From NCBI GenBank assembly GCA_023511455.1, contig JAIMBJ010000006.1, forward strand, positions 62,001-126,000: 64,000 nt of DNA, in the 5' to 3' direction. The stretch comes from Bacillota bacterium. Its GTDB lineage: Bacteria > Armatimonadota > HRBIN16. The notes beneath the pieces were generated by a model, which made no database searches, was not told the origin of the DNA, and was given only the letters and a program-made list of their open reading frames with translations. A program made the translations under genes and the position numbers. Positions 53,311-62,666 of the stretch are shown one piece after another. Each line of letters begins with the position of its first letter. Position 1 is the stretch's first letter.

Positions 53311-54471
53311 CTATTTCAGTAAGTGTGCCTTATCGGTCTTCTCCCAGGGGAACTCCGGATTGCCGAAGTGCCCGTTCTTCGCGGTGCGCAGATAGCATAC
53401 GTTTTCCGTCAGCAGACCGAGGTCGCGGATAATGGAACGCGGGCGGAAATCGAAGATGTCCATCACCCGCTTCAGAATCTGCTCTTCTGGGATGGTGTTC
53501 GTACCGAAGCAGTCGATCGTCAAAGACACCGGTTCGGCTCGTCCGATAGCGTAGGCGATTTGCAATTCGCACCGTTCCGCCAGTCCTGCTGCCACGACAT
53601 TCTTCGCCACGTAGCGCATCATATAGGTCGCCGAGCGGTCGACTTTGGTGGGGTCTTTGCCTGAGAACGCGCCGCCGCCGTGTCGAGCCATGCCACCGTA
53701 GGTGTCCACCATGATTTTGCGACCGGTAACGCCCGTGTCCGCCTGTGGTCCTCCGATTTCGAAACGCCCCGTCGGGTTGCACAGGAAACGGAAGTCTCCT
53801 TTGTTGAAGGGCTGATAATGCTTCAGTACCGGCTCCAAAACGTGCTCTTTGACGATTTCCATCACATCCTGCTGTGACAGATGGGGTTCGTGTTGCGCGG
53901 AAACGAGTACCGTGTCGATACGATAGGGCTTGCCATCCACGTATTCGATGGTCACCTGCGACTTGCCGTCGGGACGTAAGCCGAGTTCGGGATTCTGCTT
54001 GCGTACCTGCGCCAGCTGGCGGGTGAGGTGGTGCGCAATGGTGATGGGCAGGGGCATCAGCTGTTCGGTTTCGGTGCAGGCATAACCGAACATCATACCC
54101 TGGTCTCCCGCGCCGCCCGTGTTGACGCCCTGCGCGATGTCCGGCGATTGCTTCTGGATGGCAACCATGACGCCCGTTGTATCGCCATCGAAGCCGTAGT
54201 CGGTGTGCGTGTAGCCGACATCGTTAATGGTCTTTCGCACCACATCGGGGATTTCCACGTAGCCGTGCGTGGTGAGCTCACCAGCAACGACCGCCAGCCC
54301 GCGTGTGAGCAGTGTTTCGATGGCAACCCGCGAGTACTCTTCGATGGGCAGGTTTGCCTCGCGGTCCTGTTTCAAACATTCGTCCAGAATGGCATCGCTA
54401 ATCTGGTCCGCCAGTTTATCGGGGTGTGCCTCGGTCACGCTCTCCGAGGTAAAAAGCATCCGTCTTGCCAT
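53311..54471 (-). CDS. metK: S-adenosylmethionine synthetase
   Basis: A 386-residue enzyme that makes SAM from methionine and ATP. All family blocks are present: [20 protein letters not shown] at the N-terminus, [40 protein letters not shown] (the glycine-rich loop) and [14 protein letters not shown]. The start used is the ATG at 54471, matching the usual MARRxLFTSESV beginning. An ATG at 54483 is possible; AAGG lies 12 bp before the first and touches the second. It follows a promoter (54552-54581) and a leader hairpin (54525-54544), and heads an operon with two small genes. Confidence 0.98.
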   Translation of the reverse strand: MARRMLFTSESVTEAHPDKLADQISDAILDECLKQDREANLPIEEYSRVAIETLLTRGLAVVAGELTTHGYVEIPDVVRKTINDVGYTHTDYGFDGDTTGVMVAIQKQSPDIAQGVNTGGAGDQGMMFGYACTETEQLMPLPITIAHHLTRQLAQVRKQNPELGLRPDGKSQVTIEYVDGKPYRIDTVLVSAQHEPHLSQQDVMEIVKEHVLEPVLKHYQPFNKGDFRFLCNPTGRFEIGGPQADTGVTGRKIMVDTYGGMARHGGGAFSGKDPTKVDRSATYMMRYVAKNVVAAGLAERCELQIAYAIGRAEPVSLTIDCFGTNTIPEEQILKRVMDIFDFRPRSIIRDLGLLTENVCYLRTAKNGHFGNPEFPWEKTDKAHLLK

Positions 54472-54524
54472 CTTGCTGTCCATCCTTTTCTGCCCCATCA
54501 GGCATGGGAATGTGTTCATCAAAA

Positions 54525-54544
54525 GCCGCCGAGATACCGGCGGC
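54525..54544 (-). terminator. GC-rich hairpin with T-run, terminator or metK attenuator
   Basis: On the minus strand GCCGCCG, loop GTATCT, CGGCGGC, directly followed by TTTT. The seven-pair perfect stem and T-run look like an intrinsic terminator. It lies after the small membrane protein gene (end 54626) but downstream of the metK promoter, so metK transcripts would have to pass it. Confidence 0.6.
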
Positions 54545-54551
54545 TGCCTAA

Positions 54552-54581
54552 TATATAGCACAACCGCGCCCCGGAAGTCAA
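54552..54581 (-). promoter_or_regulatory. Sigma-70 promoter of metK
   Basis: On the minus strand: TTGACT (54581-54576), 18-bp spacer, TATATA (54557-54552). The expected start site lies only a few bases before the GC hairpin at 54525-54544. Confidence 0.6.
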
Positions 54582-54625
54582 CGCTCAGAGGCGGTTGGCT
54601 TGATCGCTCTGCAAGTGATGCGTTC

Positions 54626-54829
54626 CTACGGCCAGTAGTGGTCGTAGAAGAGGGTATCGTACAGCAACTTGCCGAGCGCGACGATGACCCCAAATATCAC
54701 CAGCGCCTGTCGATAGGTCAATACGCTGGCGGGTAGCAGAGGTAGAGGGATACATAATAACAACCCACCCACCGCGAGCACCAGCAGGCTTGCTCGCAGC
54801 AGCCTTCGCCAGCGTGTGGGTGTACTCAT
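54626..54829 (-). CDS. Small two-helix membrane protein
   Basis: A 67-residue protein with two hydrophobic helices, [20 protein letters not shown] and [20 protein letters not shown]. No family is recognised. GGTGGAG lies before the ATG. It starts 9 bp after the NYN-domain gene and is probably co-transcribed with it. A GC hairpin with T-run follows 80 bp after its stop. Confidence 0.65.
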   Translation of the reverse strand: MSTPTRWRRLLRASLLVLAVGGLLLCIPLPLLPASVLTYRQALVIFGVIVALGKLLYDTLFYDHYWP

Positions 54830-54838
54830 GACTCCACC

Positions 54839-55357
54839 TCAGGCGCGGATGATCTCGCGCTTGACTTCCTCATCCGCGAGGTCTATGAATTCATCAGCCT
54901 GTCGTCGCAGTTCGTCGGCGATCATGGGGGAGAGCGTGCGGATGGTGCTGACCACTGCCACACGCACACCCTTCATCTGCACCGCTTCCACCAGCCGCCG
55001 GAAGTCGCCGTCCCCGCTAAACAGCACCGCACGGTCGATGTGGTCTGCCAGCAACAGCATATCGATGGCAAGCTCGATGTCCATGTTGCCCTTGATTTCA
55101 TACTGTCCTGTGGCAGGGTTGTAGTAGCGCTTCTGCGGCTTGGTGACCACCGTGTAGCCGTTGTAGTCCAGGTAGTCCAGGAAGCTGAGCATCGGGTCGA
55201 ACTCGCCTTCCCGACGCGACGCATAGTAAAAAGCGCGAAGCAACCTGCCTCCTCGCGAGAAGTAACGCAACAGTTTCCCGAAATCGATGTCCCAGCCCAG
55301 CTGCTGCATGGTGTAGGTCAGGTTGGGACCGTCAATAAATATAGCAATTCTCTCCAC
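54839..55357 (-). CDS. NYN domain (PIN-like nuclease, LabA/DUF88) protein
   Basis: A 172-residue soluble protein. RIAIFIDGPNLTYTM holds the first catalytic aspartate and the Asn of the NYN fold. YNGYTVVTKPQKRYY, GNMDIELAIDMLLLA (second Asp pair) and RAVLFSGDGDFRRLVEAVQM (third) complete the acidic set, and GVRVAVVST is the usual last strand. Members are thought to cut RNA. The GTG at 55357 has GAGGAGG 8 bp upstream and gives the normal N-terminus; a longer frame to 55414 has none. Confidence 0.9.
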   Translation of the reverse strand: MERIAIFIDGPNLTYTMQQLGWDIDFGKLLRYFSRGGRLLRAFYYASRREGEFDPMLSFLDYLDYNGYTVVTKPQKRYYNPATGQYEIKGNMDIELAIDMLLLADHIDRAVLFSGDGDFRRLVEAVQMKGVRVAVVSTIRTLSPMIADELRRQADEFIDLADEEVKREIIRA

Positions 55358-55496
55358 AGGGCGCACCTCCTCTCGCCCGCTGAAACCTTTCTCAACGCGC
55401 CTCCAGGCGCGCACTTGCTCGACCAGATTCGCCTCGGTGGAATGAACGGGTTTTCTTTCACAGGGGAAGCCTTGCCCGTTCAGGGTGTATGCCCCA

Positions 55497-56258
55497 TCAT
55501 CTGGTCACCGCCTCCTCCTCTTCCTCTTCATCGACAGCCGGAAGCGTTTTCAGTACTTCTTCCGCGATAATGCGTTCGGTAACAGGTTCATCGCCCACGA
55601 TTTTGCCGTCCCGAAACCGCACGATGCGTCGGGCGTGGCGGGCAATGTCCCACTCATGGGTGACCAGCACAATCACCTTGCCTTCGTCGTTCAGCTTCTG
55701 GAATATGGCCATAATCTCTTCGCCGCGTCGGCTGTCCAGATTTCCCGTCGGCTCGTCTGCCAGAATCACCGCCGGCTCGTTCACCAGTGCCCGAGCAATG
55801 GCGACGCGCTGTTGCTCGCCGCCCGACAGCTCATTAGGGCGCGAGTGGATACGGTGCGCCAGCCCCACTGCCTCCAAGGCTCGCTTCGCTCGCTCGTGGC
55901 GGTCGCGGAACCGACCGTTATACAGCAGGGGCAGTTCCACGTTGCGCAGGGCAGTGGCACGCGGCAGCAGGTTGAACTGCTGGAACACGAAGCCAATCTT
56001 GCGGTTGCGGATTTCCGCCAGCTGGTTGTCGGTGAGTTTAGCGACCTCTACCCCGTCCAGTTTGTAGGAGCCGCTGGTTGGGCGGTCCAGGCAACCGATG
56101 ATGTTCATGAAGGTGGACTTACCCGACCCGGATGGACCCATTATCGCCACGAATTCGCCCGGATAAACCTTCAGCGAAACTCCGCGCAGGGCGTGTACAT
56201 GCGTCTTGCCCAGAATATAGGTTTTGTGTACGTCTTGCACGTCGATGACCGGTGTCAT
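55497..56258 (-). CDS. ABC transporter ATP-binding protein, MacB/LolD type
   Basis: A 253-residue ATPase. Walker [11 protein letters not shown]-loop [20 protein letters not shown], signature [16 protein letters not shown], Walker [14 protein letters not shown] and the switch histidine in [10 protein letters not shown] are all intact. The [13 protein letters not shown] segment and [10 protein letters not shown] are typical of the MacB/LolD/FtsE-like group, whose partners are permeases with large outer domains. No permease gene lies next to it; the next 139 bp are non-coding. The C-terminus is acidic ([11 protein letters not shown]). The ATG overlaps the metX stop by 4 bp. Confidence 0.93.
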   Translation of the reverse strand: MTPVIDVQDVHKTYILGKTHVHALRGVSLKVYPGEFVAIMGPSGSGKSTFMNIIGCLDRPTSGSYKLDGVEVAKLTDNQLAEIRNRKIGFVFQQFNLLPRATALRNVELPLLYNGRFRDRHERAKRALEAVGLAHRIHSRPNELSGGEQQRVAIARALVNEPAVILADEPTGNLDSRRGEEIMAIFQKLNDEGKVIVLVTHEWDIARHARRIVRFRDGKIVGDEPVTERIIAEEVLKTLPAVDEEEEEEAVTR

Positions 56259-57451
56259 TCGCACTCTTCCTCCAGTTGTTGCATCAGTTTTCGGAGCGGC
56301 GGTATCATCTTGCGATACTCCACGAGGAAAGCATCATGCCCGTAGGCGGAATCCATCTCGAAATACTCCGAACGCTTGCCCAAACGTTTCAGCATCTCGT
56401 GGATTTCGCGCATCACGTAGGGCGGGAACAGGATATCGGAGCGTATGGAGATAAGCAGCACACGCGCCTGAATGCGGCTGAGCGCTTCTTCCAGACTGGC
56501 GTAGCCGCGGCTGATGTCATGCAAATCCATCGCCTTGCTCAGGTAGAGGTAGCTGTTGGCGTCGAAGTCGCGCTTGAGCAACTTCTCGCCCTCCTCATGA
56601 AGGTATCGCTCCACGTCAAAGCGGGCATGCAGGTCATGCTCGAGTGCGCTCTCCTGGCTGGCGGGTTTGCGTCCGAACACCTGTTGCATAATCTCATCGG
56701 AGAGGTAGGTGATGGTGCCTATCATGCGGGCAAGCGCGAGCCCCTGACGCGGTTTTTCACCGTCCTCGTAGTACTCGCCCTTGCGCCAGTTGGGGTCAAG
56801 CATGATGGCACGCCTGCCCACCTCGTTGAAAGCGATGGCTTGCGCCGACAACCGCGCACTGCAGGCGATTGGAGCCACCGCGTCCATAAAGTCAGGATAC
56901 ATCACTGCCCATTCCAGCGCCTGCATACCGCCCATCGAGCCGCCGGTGACCAGCTTGAGCTTTCGCACGCCCAGATGGTCCAACAGCACCCGCTGCACAC
57001 GCACCATGTCGCGGATGGTGACGATGGGGAAGCGCAGTCCGTACGGCTTGCCGGTGCGCGGATCGATGGAAGCGGGTCCGGTGCTACCACGACAGCTACC
57101 CAGCACGTTGGGAGCGATGACGCAGTATTTCTCGGTGTCGAACACCTTGCCGGGACCGATGAGACCATCCCAGTAGCCTACCGTGCGGTTGTACGGTGCA
57201 TACTTGCCCGCAGCGTGCGAGCTGCCTGTTAGCCCATGCAGCACCAGGATGGCGTTGTCGCGTGTGGCGTTCAGTTCGCCGTACACCTCATAAGCCACAT
57301 CCACGCGCGGTAACGTTTGTCGGTTCTCCAGCACAAAGGGCTCTTCGGGCGAGGCGAAGGTGAAGATGTGCTTCACGATGTTTTCGCCCACCGAAGCGAC
57401 CGCTTCGTCTTCCTCCACCGGCAACAGGTACGCGGCAGACTCCGTGCTCAT
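56255..57451 (-). CDS. metX: Homoserine O-acetyltransferase
   Basis: A 398-residue alpha/beta hydrolase-fold enzyme of methionine synthesis that acylates homoserine. Key parts: [39 protein letters not shown], the nucleophile elbow [12 protein letters not shown] (Ser), the catalytic Asp in [11 protein letters not shown], and His in [13 protein letters not shown]. Acetyl rather than succinyl use is assumed from the family name, since motifs do not always settle it. The ATG at 57451 overlaps the NIL-domain gene by 4 bp. Confidence 0.96.
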   Translation of the reverse strand: MSTESAAYLLPVEEDEAVASVGENIVKHIFTFASPEEPFVLENRQTLPRVDVAYEVYGELNATRDNAILVLHGLTGSSHAAGKYAPYNRTVGYWDGLIGPGKVFDTEKYCVIAPNVLGSCRGSTGPASIDPRTGKPYGLRFPIVTIRDMVRVQRVLLDHLGVRKLKLVTGGSMGGMQALEWAVMYPDFMDAVAPIACSARLSAQAIAFNEVGRRAIMLDPNWRKGEYYEDGEKPRQGLALARMIGTITYLSDEIMQQVFGRKPASQESALEHDLHARFDVERYLHEEGEKLLKRDFDANSYLYLSKAMDLHDISRGYASLEEALSRIQARVLLISIRSDILFPPYVMREIHEMLKRLGKRSEYFEMDSAYGHDAFLVEYRKMIPPLRKLMQQLEEECE

Positions 57452-57729
57452 CCCACCACCCACTCCTCGGCGCCGTTGACGCCGATGGTGCTGACGGTGA
57501 TGCCCTGTTCCTTCAGAAACTCGATGGCGCGGTGCAGCTGCGCCGACGAGCCAGTGAGCTCCAGAAACACAAATCCCCCGATGTGCGGGTCGATGTTCGC
57601 CCGGCGGATGTTGGGTATCAGGTCAAAGTCCTTCACCAGCCGGTAGACGATAGGCTCCTTTACCCGCTCCAGCGGGAAGTTCAGCTGCACGCGGATGGTT
57701 TCCACCGCGTCTTTTTGCTCTACAGGCAT
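57448..57729 (-). CDS. Stand-alone NIL domain protein
   Basis: A 93-residue protein consisting of one NIL domain: VETIRVQLNFPLERVKEPIV, FDLIPNIRRANIDPHIGGFV and a C-terminal block GITVSTIGVNGA. NIL domains usually sit at the C-terminus of MetN, where they bind methionine and inhibit transport, or are fused to ferredoxin domains in homocysteine synthesis. Here it is free and heads an operon with metX and an ABC ATPase, so a sensor or partner role in methionine supply is reasonable. GGAGGGCGG lies upstream of the ATG. Confidence 0.85.
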   Translation of the reverse strand: MPVEQKDAVETIRVQLNFPLERVKEPIVYRLVKDFDLIPNIRRANIDPHIGGFVFLELTGSSAQLHRAIEFLKEQGITVSTIGVNGAEEWVVG

Positions 57730-57770
57730 GGATGTACCGCCCTCCTTCAGAAATTAAGACGCAACACCTG

Positions 57771-57798
57771 CCCCTGCCGTTGCCACTGAGGGCAGAGG
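57771..57798 (-). promoter_or_regulatory. Hairpin in the leader of the NIL-metX operon
   Basis: On the minus strand CCTCTGCC (57798-57791) pairs with GGCAGGGG (57778-57771) around a 12-base loop, with one G-T pair. It lies about 40 bp before the NIL gene start. It does not match SAM riboswitch classes I know. The rest of 57730-57960 shows no gene; a TACACT box at 57817-57812 has no good -35. Confidence 0.3.
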
Positions 57799-57966
57799 GT
57801 TTCTGGATTTAAGTGTACCCCAATTCGCGGCGACCGACGAAACCGTATCGCGAATGCGCGAGAAGATTCGAAGTCGCCTTGCCTCGCCTGTACGACAGGC
57901 ATCCCGAGTTAAAGTGGAGATAACAAAAGTTCACGGAGAATCCTTGCAGCCGGCAATAAAACCTGC

Positions 57967-57995
57967 TTTACTGGGAGCAAACAACATGCTATAAT
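57967..57995 (+). promoter_or_regulatory. Sigma-70 promoter of the PEP-CTERM gene
   Basis: TTTACT (57967-57972), 17-bp spacer, TATAAT (57990-57995). The -10 is perfect. It precedes the PEP-CTERM gene by about 45 bp. No sigma-54 site like that of the exosortase operon was found here. Confidence 0.7.
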
Positions 57996-58041
57996 AGAGG
58001 CGACTATACTCTCTGACGTGAAAGGAGGCATGAGTTATCCA

Positions 58042-58767
58042 ATGCGAATCTCTAAATTGCTCGTAGCTGTGGCGTTGGGCGTGCTGGCTCTGACAGCGGA
58101 GGCGCAGCTCAGCGTCGGTATCAACGCCGTTAACAACGCCACCATACAGCCTGCAGGCCCTCGGACGGGTGTTAACGGCAAACGATTTTTCAACATCGAG
58201 GGGAACAATTTTGGCAGCTTCGCCAGTTTTGGCGTGGTGGACTTTTCTGCCGCCGACCTGAACCTGACCCTGCCTGTGGTCGACATCCAGTTCATCACCC
58301 TCAAGCTGTATGATGCACCCGCCAGCTTCAGTGCAAACGGCACCGTGCGCTTCTGGCTGAGTGAAGACACCGCCACCGATATTGAGCCCGGAACCTCACC
58401 TTTGCGCTGGGACGCAACTGCATTGCCAGATGGGGTTGGTACGCAGCTGAGCCCGGTGCATCTTCTGGGCACAGGTGCGTACGTCAAAACCGCCAACGAC
58501 ACCGAATTTGTGTATGCGCTGTCACTTCCAGCCGCAGCGAAGCCCTACCTGTTGGGCCAGATTAATAGTGCGGGAAAGATACGCCTCGTCGTGACTCCAG
58601 CCGAAGATACAGTTGCAGCCACCTACGCCGGCTACAACAATGCGAACATCCGCGCACCGCGTTTGGAAATGGAACTGGTGCCCGTGCCGGAACCTGCCTC
58701 GGTAGCGGTATTGCTGCTGGGAGTAGGAGGGTTGGCAGGAGCGTCATTGCGGAGGCGTGGGCGCTAA
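58042..58767 (+). CDS. PEP-CTERM sorting domain protein
   Basis: A 241-residue exported protein. The signal peptide is RISKLLVAVALGVLALTAEA. The body (about 22-210) is beta-rich and Ala/Thr/Asn-rich, with no known domain. The C-terminus is a textbook PEP-CTERM tripartite signal: VPEPASVA, a helix (VLLLGVGGLAGASL) and RRRGR. It is therefore a likely substrate of the exosortase at 5970, 52 kb away. The start is uncertain: GGAGG at 58024-58028 is 13 bp before the ATG at 58042 and only 1 bp before the ATG at 58030. Confidence 0.9.
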   Translation: MRISKLLVAVALGVLALTAEAQLSVGINAVNNATIQPAGPRTGVNGKRFFNIEGNNFGSFASFGVVDFSAADLNLTLPVVDIQFITLKLYDAPASFSANGTVRFWLSEDTATDIEPGTSPLRWDATALPDGVGTQLSPVHLLGTGAYVKTANDTEFVYALSLPAAAKPYLLGQINSAGKIRLVVTPAEDTVAATYAGYNNANIRAPRLEMELVPVPEPASVAVLLLGVGGLAGASLRRRGR

Positions 58768-58781
58768 TCCGCCTCGTGTGT

Positions 58782-58807
58782 TAGCCCGGGAGTACACTCC
58801 CGGGCTA
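58782..58807. terminator. Perfect palindrome between convergent genes, bidirectional terminator-like
   Basis: TAGCCCGGGAGT (58782-58793) and ACTCCCGGGCTA (58796-58807) are perfect 12-bp arms separated by AC. It fills the 40-bp gap between the PEP-CTERM gene and the convergent small membrane protein gene. No T-run follows on either strand, so termination would not be of the strict intrinsic type. Confidence 0.55.
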
Positions 58808-59125
58808 CTACTTGGTAACGGGCTCTGATGGCGGCTTCTCCAACCCTTTGCTGGGCGCAACCCCCAGAGCGGCAAAATACATCTGCACTCCTTTGTTAGC
58901 AATGAGAGAGCCTGCCAGCGTCATCACAATCAGCAATCCCAGTTTTTTCAATACCTCTATCCCGATGTGCCCCAGCCTTGGCAGAGATTTGTCGGCGGAG
59001 GGAAGGGGGGCGGTGAACATCTGATGCGCCTCTCGGAACACAATCCATAGCACACCGACGCCCAGCACAAAAACGGCGATACCCAACAACCGACCGATCC
59101 AGTCTCCTCGTATCTTCAATGCCAC
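58808..59125 (-). CDS. Small hypothetical membrane protein
   Basis: A protein of about 105 residues with two hydrophobic helices, [20 protein letters not shown] and [20 protein letters not shown], and a polar end ([12 protein letters not shown]). No family is recognised. The GTG at 59125 has GGGGG 3 bp upstream; a TTG at 59119 has better spacing, so the first residues are uncertain. It is transcribed alone, towards the PEP-CTERM gene. Confidence 0.55.
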   Translation of the reverse strand: MALKIRGDWIGRLLGIAVFVLGVGVLWIVFREAHQMFTAPLPSADKSLPRLGHIGIEVLKKLGLLIVMTLAGSLIANKGVQMYFAALGVAPSKGLEKPPSEPVTK

Positions 59126-59190
59126 ATGCCCCCATTTGGAGTCCCAGTATATGTTATCGGAAAGAGCGCAAGATGGCAAGCTGTGTGCGC

Positions 59191-59220
59191 TTGCCCTGCA
59201 AGCTACTACTGTGCTATTAT
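59191..59220 (+). promoter_or_regulatory. Sigma-70 promoter of gcvPB
   Basis: TTGCCC (59191-59196), 18-bp spacer, TATTAT (59215-59220). It lies 36 bp before the gcvPB start, with AGGAG close to the ATG. Confidence 0.55.
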
Positions 59221-59256
59221 ACAGGTGGTGAAACCGTACGTACAGGAGCAACTGGC

Positions 59257-60708
59257 ATGGAACCCTTGATTTATGAGCTCTCCTCGCCGGGCAGATGCGG
59301 TGCGAACCTGCCGGAGTGCGATGTGCCGGAGCGACCGGTGGAGGACTTGCTTGGCGCGGAGAACCTGCGCGAAGACCTCCCTCTGCCTGAAGTCAGCGAA
59401 CTGGACGTCATGCGGCACTTTGTGCGCCTTTCGCAGCGCAACTACGGTATCGAGATTGGCTTTTACCCGCTTGGTTCCTGTACCATGAAGTATAACCCGC
59501 GTGTACACGAGAAGGTTGCCTCCCTGCCAAACTTCACCCAGCTGCATCCACTGCAGCCCGAGACGACCGTGCAGGGCGCGTTACAGCTGCTGTGGGAACT
59601 GCAGCAATATCTGGGTGAGATTGCGGGCATGGATGCGGTTACCCTGCAGCCTGCTGCGGGAGCGCATGGCGAAATCCTCAGCCTGATGGTCTTCAAAGCA
59701 TATCATGCCAGCCGTGGGGAGGCGGCACAACGTAAGGTGGTACTCGTACCCGACTCGGCGCACGGAACCAACCCGGCCTCGGCAGCATCCTGCGGCTTCA
59801 CCGTGCGCACCCTGCCCTCTGACGAGCGCGGTTGCATTGACCTGAAAGCCCTGCGCGAGGCAGTGGGACCGGATACTGTCGGGTTGATGCTGACCAATCC
59901 CAACACGCTGGGACTGTTTGAGACGCAGGTGCGCGAGGTGTGCGACGCGGTACATGAGGCAGGTGGGCTGGTCTACTGCGACGGCGCGAACATGAACGCC
60001 CTGCTGGGCATCGCGCGACCGGGCGACATGGGTTTCGACGCGGTGCACTTTAACCTGCACAAGACCTTCTCCACGCCGCACGGCGGAGGCGGCCCAGGCG
60101 CGGGAGCCATCGCGGTCAAAGCCTTTCTGGAGCCGTTTCTGCCTGTGCCGGTGGTAACGCGCCGCCCCGACGGCAGCTTCGCACTGGATTACGACCGCCC
60201 ACAGAGCATCGGACGTATCCACTCGTTCCTGGGCAATTTCCTGAACGCAGTACGGGCGTACGCCTATATCCGAACGCTGGGACCGGGCGGGCTGAAAGCG
60301 GTTGCTGAGCACGCCGTTCTGAACGCCAACTACCTGCGCGTCAAGCTGCAGGACATTTTGCCTGCTGCCTATGACCGCATGTGCATGCACGAATGCGTGC
60401 TGACCGCGCAACGCTACAAAACGGAGTACGGGGTGCGCGCGCTGGACATCGCAAAGCGGCTTATCGATTACGGGTTCCACCCCCCGACGATGTACTTCCC
60501 GCTGATTGTGCCAGAGGCGCTGATGATCGAGCCGACCGAGACGGAGAGCGTGGAGACGTTGGACGCCTTTGTAGACGCACTGCACCGCATTGTCGGGGAG
60601 GCGCGTGAGCATCCCGAGCTGCTTCATGAGGCGCCCCATCATACGCCTGTGCGCCGGCTGGACGAGGCGAAGGCGGCAAAGGAGCTGTGCGTCTGCTGGC
60701 AGCCGTGA
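59257..60708 (+). CDS. gcvPB: Glycine dehydrogenase (decarboxylating) subunit 2
   Basis: A 483-residue pyridoxal-phosphate enzyme, the catalytic half of the two-part P-protein of the glycine cleavage system. Features: [39 protein letters not shown], the cofactor lysine in [20 protein letters not shown], and [20 protein letters not shown]. The ATG at 59257 has GGAG 8 bp upstream; an open frame to 59119 is not the natural start. The partner gcvPA and genes gcvT and gcvH are not in the window. It overlaps the next gene by 22 bp. Confidence 0.97.
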   Translation: MEPLIYELSSPGRCGANLPECDVPERPVEDLLGAENLREDLPLPEVSELDVMRHFVRLSQRNYGIEIGFYPLGSCTMKYNPRVHEKVASLPNFTQLHPLQPETTVQGALQLLWELQQYLGEIAGMDAVTLQPAAGAHGEILSLMVFKAYHASRGEAAQRKVVLVPDSAHGTNPASAASCGFTVRTLPSDERGCIDLKALREAVGPDTVGLMLTNPNTLGLFETQVREVCDAVHEAGGLVYCDGANMNALLGIARPGDMGFDAVHFNLHKTFSTPHGGGGPGAGAIAVKAFLEPFLPVPVVTRRPDGSFALDYDRPQSIGRIHSFLGNFLNAVRAYAYIRTLGPGGLKAVAEHAVLNANYLRVKLQDILPAAYDRMCMHECVLTAQRYKTEYGVRALDIAKRLIDYGFHPPTMYFPLIVPEALMIEPTETESVETLDAFVDALHRIVGEAREHPELLHEAPHHTPVRRLDEAKAAKELCVCWQP

Positions 60709-61463
60709 GCGGTATCTGGAGGCTGATACACGACGGGGCGGGCGACGCCGCGCGGAACATGGCGGTGGATGAGGCGATTTTGGAGTCTGTCATTGCGGGC
60801 GCGCAGCCTCCGACGGTGCGCTTCTATCGCTGGGCAAAACCTTCCGTCTCCCTCGGACGCCTGCAACGCGCGGAAAAGGTGTTGAACATGTCCCTGTGCC
60901 GCGAGCGCGGTATCCCTGTGGTACAGCGGCTGACTGGGGGCAAAGCGGTGCTGCACGGGCATGACCTGACGCTGTGCGTGGTGGTTCCTTTGCGCTCCTT
61001 TGCGCCCGCACGTCGGGTGCTGGATGTGCACCTGCGACTGGTGTCTGCGCTGGCGAGGGGTTTCAGGATTCTGGGTGTCGACACCCGTCCCGTTGTGCAG
61101 GCGGAGCGGCGCCTCTTGAAGGGTTCTCACGCCAACTGCTTTGCTCACGCGCTGCCCGGCGACCTGACCACGGAAGACGGCGTGAAGCTGGTCGGTGGGG
61201 CACAGTACCGGCGGGCAGATGTGGTGATGGAGCAGATGAGCATTCCTGTTGGCGATTTACCAGCGAGCCTGCGAAACGTTCTGTATCCCTGGAATGAGCC
61301 TCCCGAAACGCCCCTGAAGGGCATTGCACTGGATGAACTGATACGGGCAATCCAGGAGGGCGTGGCATCGGAGTTGAGCATACAGTGGCAACCCGCCTCG
61401 CTCGACCCCGACGAAATCGCCCGTGCTGAGCGTCGGCGGGCAGAGTACGCTTTGCTGGAGTGA
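60687..61463 (+). CDS. Lipoyl/octanoyl transferase or lipoate-protein ligase (LipM/LplA family)
   Basis: A 258-residue protein of the biotin/lipoate ligase fold. Blocks: [40 protein letters not shown], an NCFAHA segment whose Cys matches the LipM active site, and [12 protein letters not shown] with the conserved Lys. LipM moves octanoyl groups from acyl carrier protein to GcvH, which fits the neighbouring gcvPB. Whether it is a transferase or an ATP-using ligase is not certain. The GTG at 60687 is used; a GTG at 60705 overlaps the gcvPB stop and has no ribosome site at normal distance. Confidence 0.87.
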   Translation: MRLLAAVSGIWRLIHDGAGDAARNMAVDEAILESVIAGAQPPTVRFYRWAKPSVSLGRLQRAEKVLNMSLCRERGIPVVQRLTGGKAVLHGHDLTLCVVVPLRSFAPARRVLDVHLRLVSALARGFRILGVDTRPVVQAERRLLKGSHANCFAHALPGDLTTEDGVKLVGGAQYRRADVVMEQMSIPVGDLPASLRNVLYPWNEPPETPLKGIALDELIRAIQEGVASELSIQWQPASLDPDEIARAERRRAEYALLE

Positions 61464-61465
61464 AA

Positions 61466-61696
61466 CTACCGGTCCAGCTGGGGCGCGACAAATCCTTTGG
61501 GCGGCTGGTATTTGCCTTTGCCTGCCCCCTCGTATCGGGAGGAGGCTTCAGCGATACCTTGTAGTTGCTCACGGTGTATCTCGTATGCCTCCTGCGGGGT
61601 AATCGCAGGGCGGGTGGCGCGGTACGATAGCGCCGCTATCACCACAGCCAGCAATGTAACCGCTATCAAAACCAGGGCTAGGGCTTTTGACCGCAT
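61466..61696 (-). CDS. Small membrane-anchored hypothetical protein
   Basis: A 76-residue protein with one N-terminal helix (ALALVLIAVTLLAVVIAALS) and a short polar outer part with PQEAYEIHREQLQGIAEASS and a Gly/Lys/Pro-rich end (GAGKGKYQPPKGF). No family recognised. It converges with the lipoyl transferase gene, 2 bp apart. In the 143 bp before its start I see no clear promoter. Confidence 0.55.
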   Translation of the reverse strand: MRSKALALVLIAVTLLAVVIAALSYRATRPAITPQEAYEIHREQLQGIAEASSRYEGAGKGKYQPPKGFVAPQLDR

Positions 61697-61839
61697 GTTT
61701 CGGTGCCTCCTGTTGTGGTTCCGTACGTCCGTCCGGCAAGAGTATCTGGAGGTTTACCCCCTCCGCTGTGAACATACCCCCGCGCCATGCAGAAAAACGG
61801 ACAATCTGATCTCACCCCACGAAGGACTCTCGCGACCCA

Positions 61840-62559
61840 CTAGGGTGTCCGATGGTAGGGCGAGTAGTGCATGGTGCCGCCAGCCTCCACACTAATCAGC
61901 CCTTCGGGAGAGCGTACCCATTTGGCATGCCCGTCGATGAACGCGACGGTGACCCCACGCAGGTGCCTCTGGTAGATGCGCACTTCGTCGAGAGACACAA
62001 TTCCAGGCAAGCAATGACCCACAACCTCGCAGTCGAGATTGCGCCAGAGAGTGTACAGACGCCAGCCTCCGTCGTTGTCGGTCATGAGGAAGTTCTGTGC
62101 AGGTTGAGTCACCTCGCTGAGGGTACGGAAAAGGGTATCATCATAGAACCGAGTACGAAAACTTCGGTAAGACAGGCTGAAGTTCACGGAGTAATCCCAA
62201 GGCAGATACCGGGCGCAGGGGTCGGTGGCCGTGGGCCAGCAGTAGCCGTGCTGCAACGCGCTCGGGCACTGTCCGATGCCCCGGTTGCGCACGTAGGGCA
62301 TGAGCGTCTCGATGAAAGTGGTTTGGAACCCCTCGCCAACATCGTACCTCATCAGCGTACCGGGGAAACTCTCATCATAGTCCTGAGCGTACATCAGGGT
62401 GGCCTGAGATAACTGGCGCAGGTTGCTGACGCAGGAAGCCTGCCTGCCTTTCTCGCGTGCCTGCGCAAAAACCGGGAACAGGATGGCTGCGAGTATCGCA
62501 ATGATGGCAATCACAACGAGGAGCTCTATCAAGGTGAAGGCGGCCCGCTTTTTGTTCAT
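61840..62559 (-). CDS. Prepilin-type protein of the DUF1559-like group
   Basis: A 239-residue protein with a type IV prepilin-like signal: [20 protein letters not shown], then [20 protein letters not shown]. It would be cut before the Phe and N-methylated by a prepilin peptidase, and anchored by the following helix. The rest has [20 protein letters not shown] and the C-terminal block [16 protein letters not shown], common to DUF1559/H-X9-DG proteins. Such genes exist in many copies in Armatimonadota and Planctomycetes; function is unknown. GGGAGG lies before the ATG. Confidence 0.92.
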   Translation of the reverse strand: MNKKRAAFTLIELLVVIAIIAILAAILFPVFAQAREKGRQASCVSNLRQLSQATLMYAQDYDESFPGTLMRYDVGEGFQTTFIETLMPYVRNRGIGQCPSALQHGYCWPTATDPCARYLPWDYSVNFSLSYRSFRTRFYDDTLFRTLSEVTQPAQNFLMTDNDGGWRLYTLWRNLDCEVVGHCLPGIVSLDEVRIYQRHLRGVTVAFIDGHAKWVRSPEGLISVEAGGTMHYSPYHRTP

Positions 62560-62598
62560 TGTTTGACCTCCCTTAGCCAAAGAACTTAGTGTGTCTTG

Positions 62599-62628
62599 AT
62601 TATACCGCGCATATCCGGTGATTTTCAA
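62599..62628 (-). promoter_or_regulatory. Sigma-70 promoter of the prepilin-like gene
   Basis: On the minus strand: TTGAAA (62628-62623), 18-bp spacer, TATAAT (62604-62599). The -10 is perfect. It lies 40 bp upstream of the ATG at 62559, just past the end of the D-aminoacylase gene. Confidence 0.72.
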
Positions 62629-62666
62629 CCAGTCGACATGGCAGGTGGATATAATGAAATAGAGTT

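Noticed and set aside
57730-57960. SAM riboswitch before the NIL-metX operon
   Set aside because: No SAM-I core or other known SAM-class pattern is visible on the minus strand; only a simple hairpin is found.
59581-60642. Long minus-strand open frame inside gcvPB
   Set aside because: It is a mirror of the highly conserved gcvPB coding frame and shows no domain.
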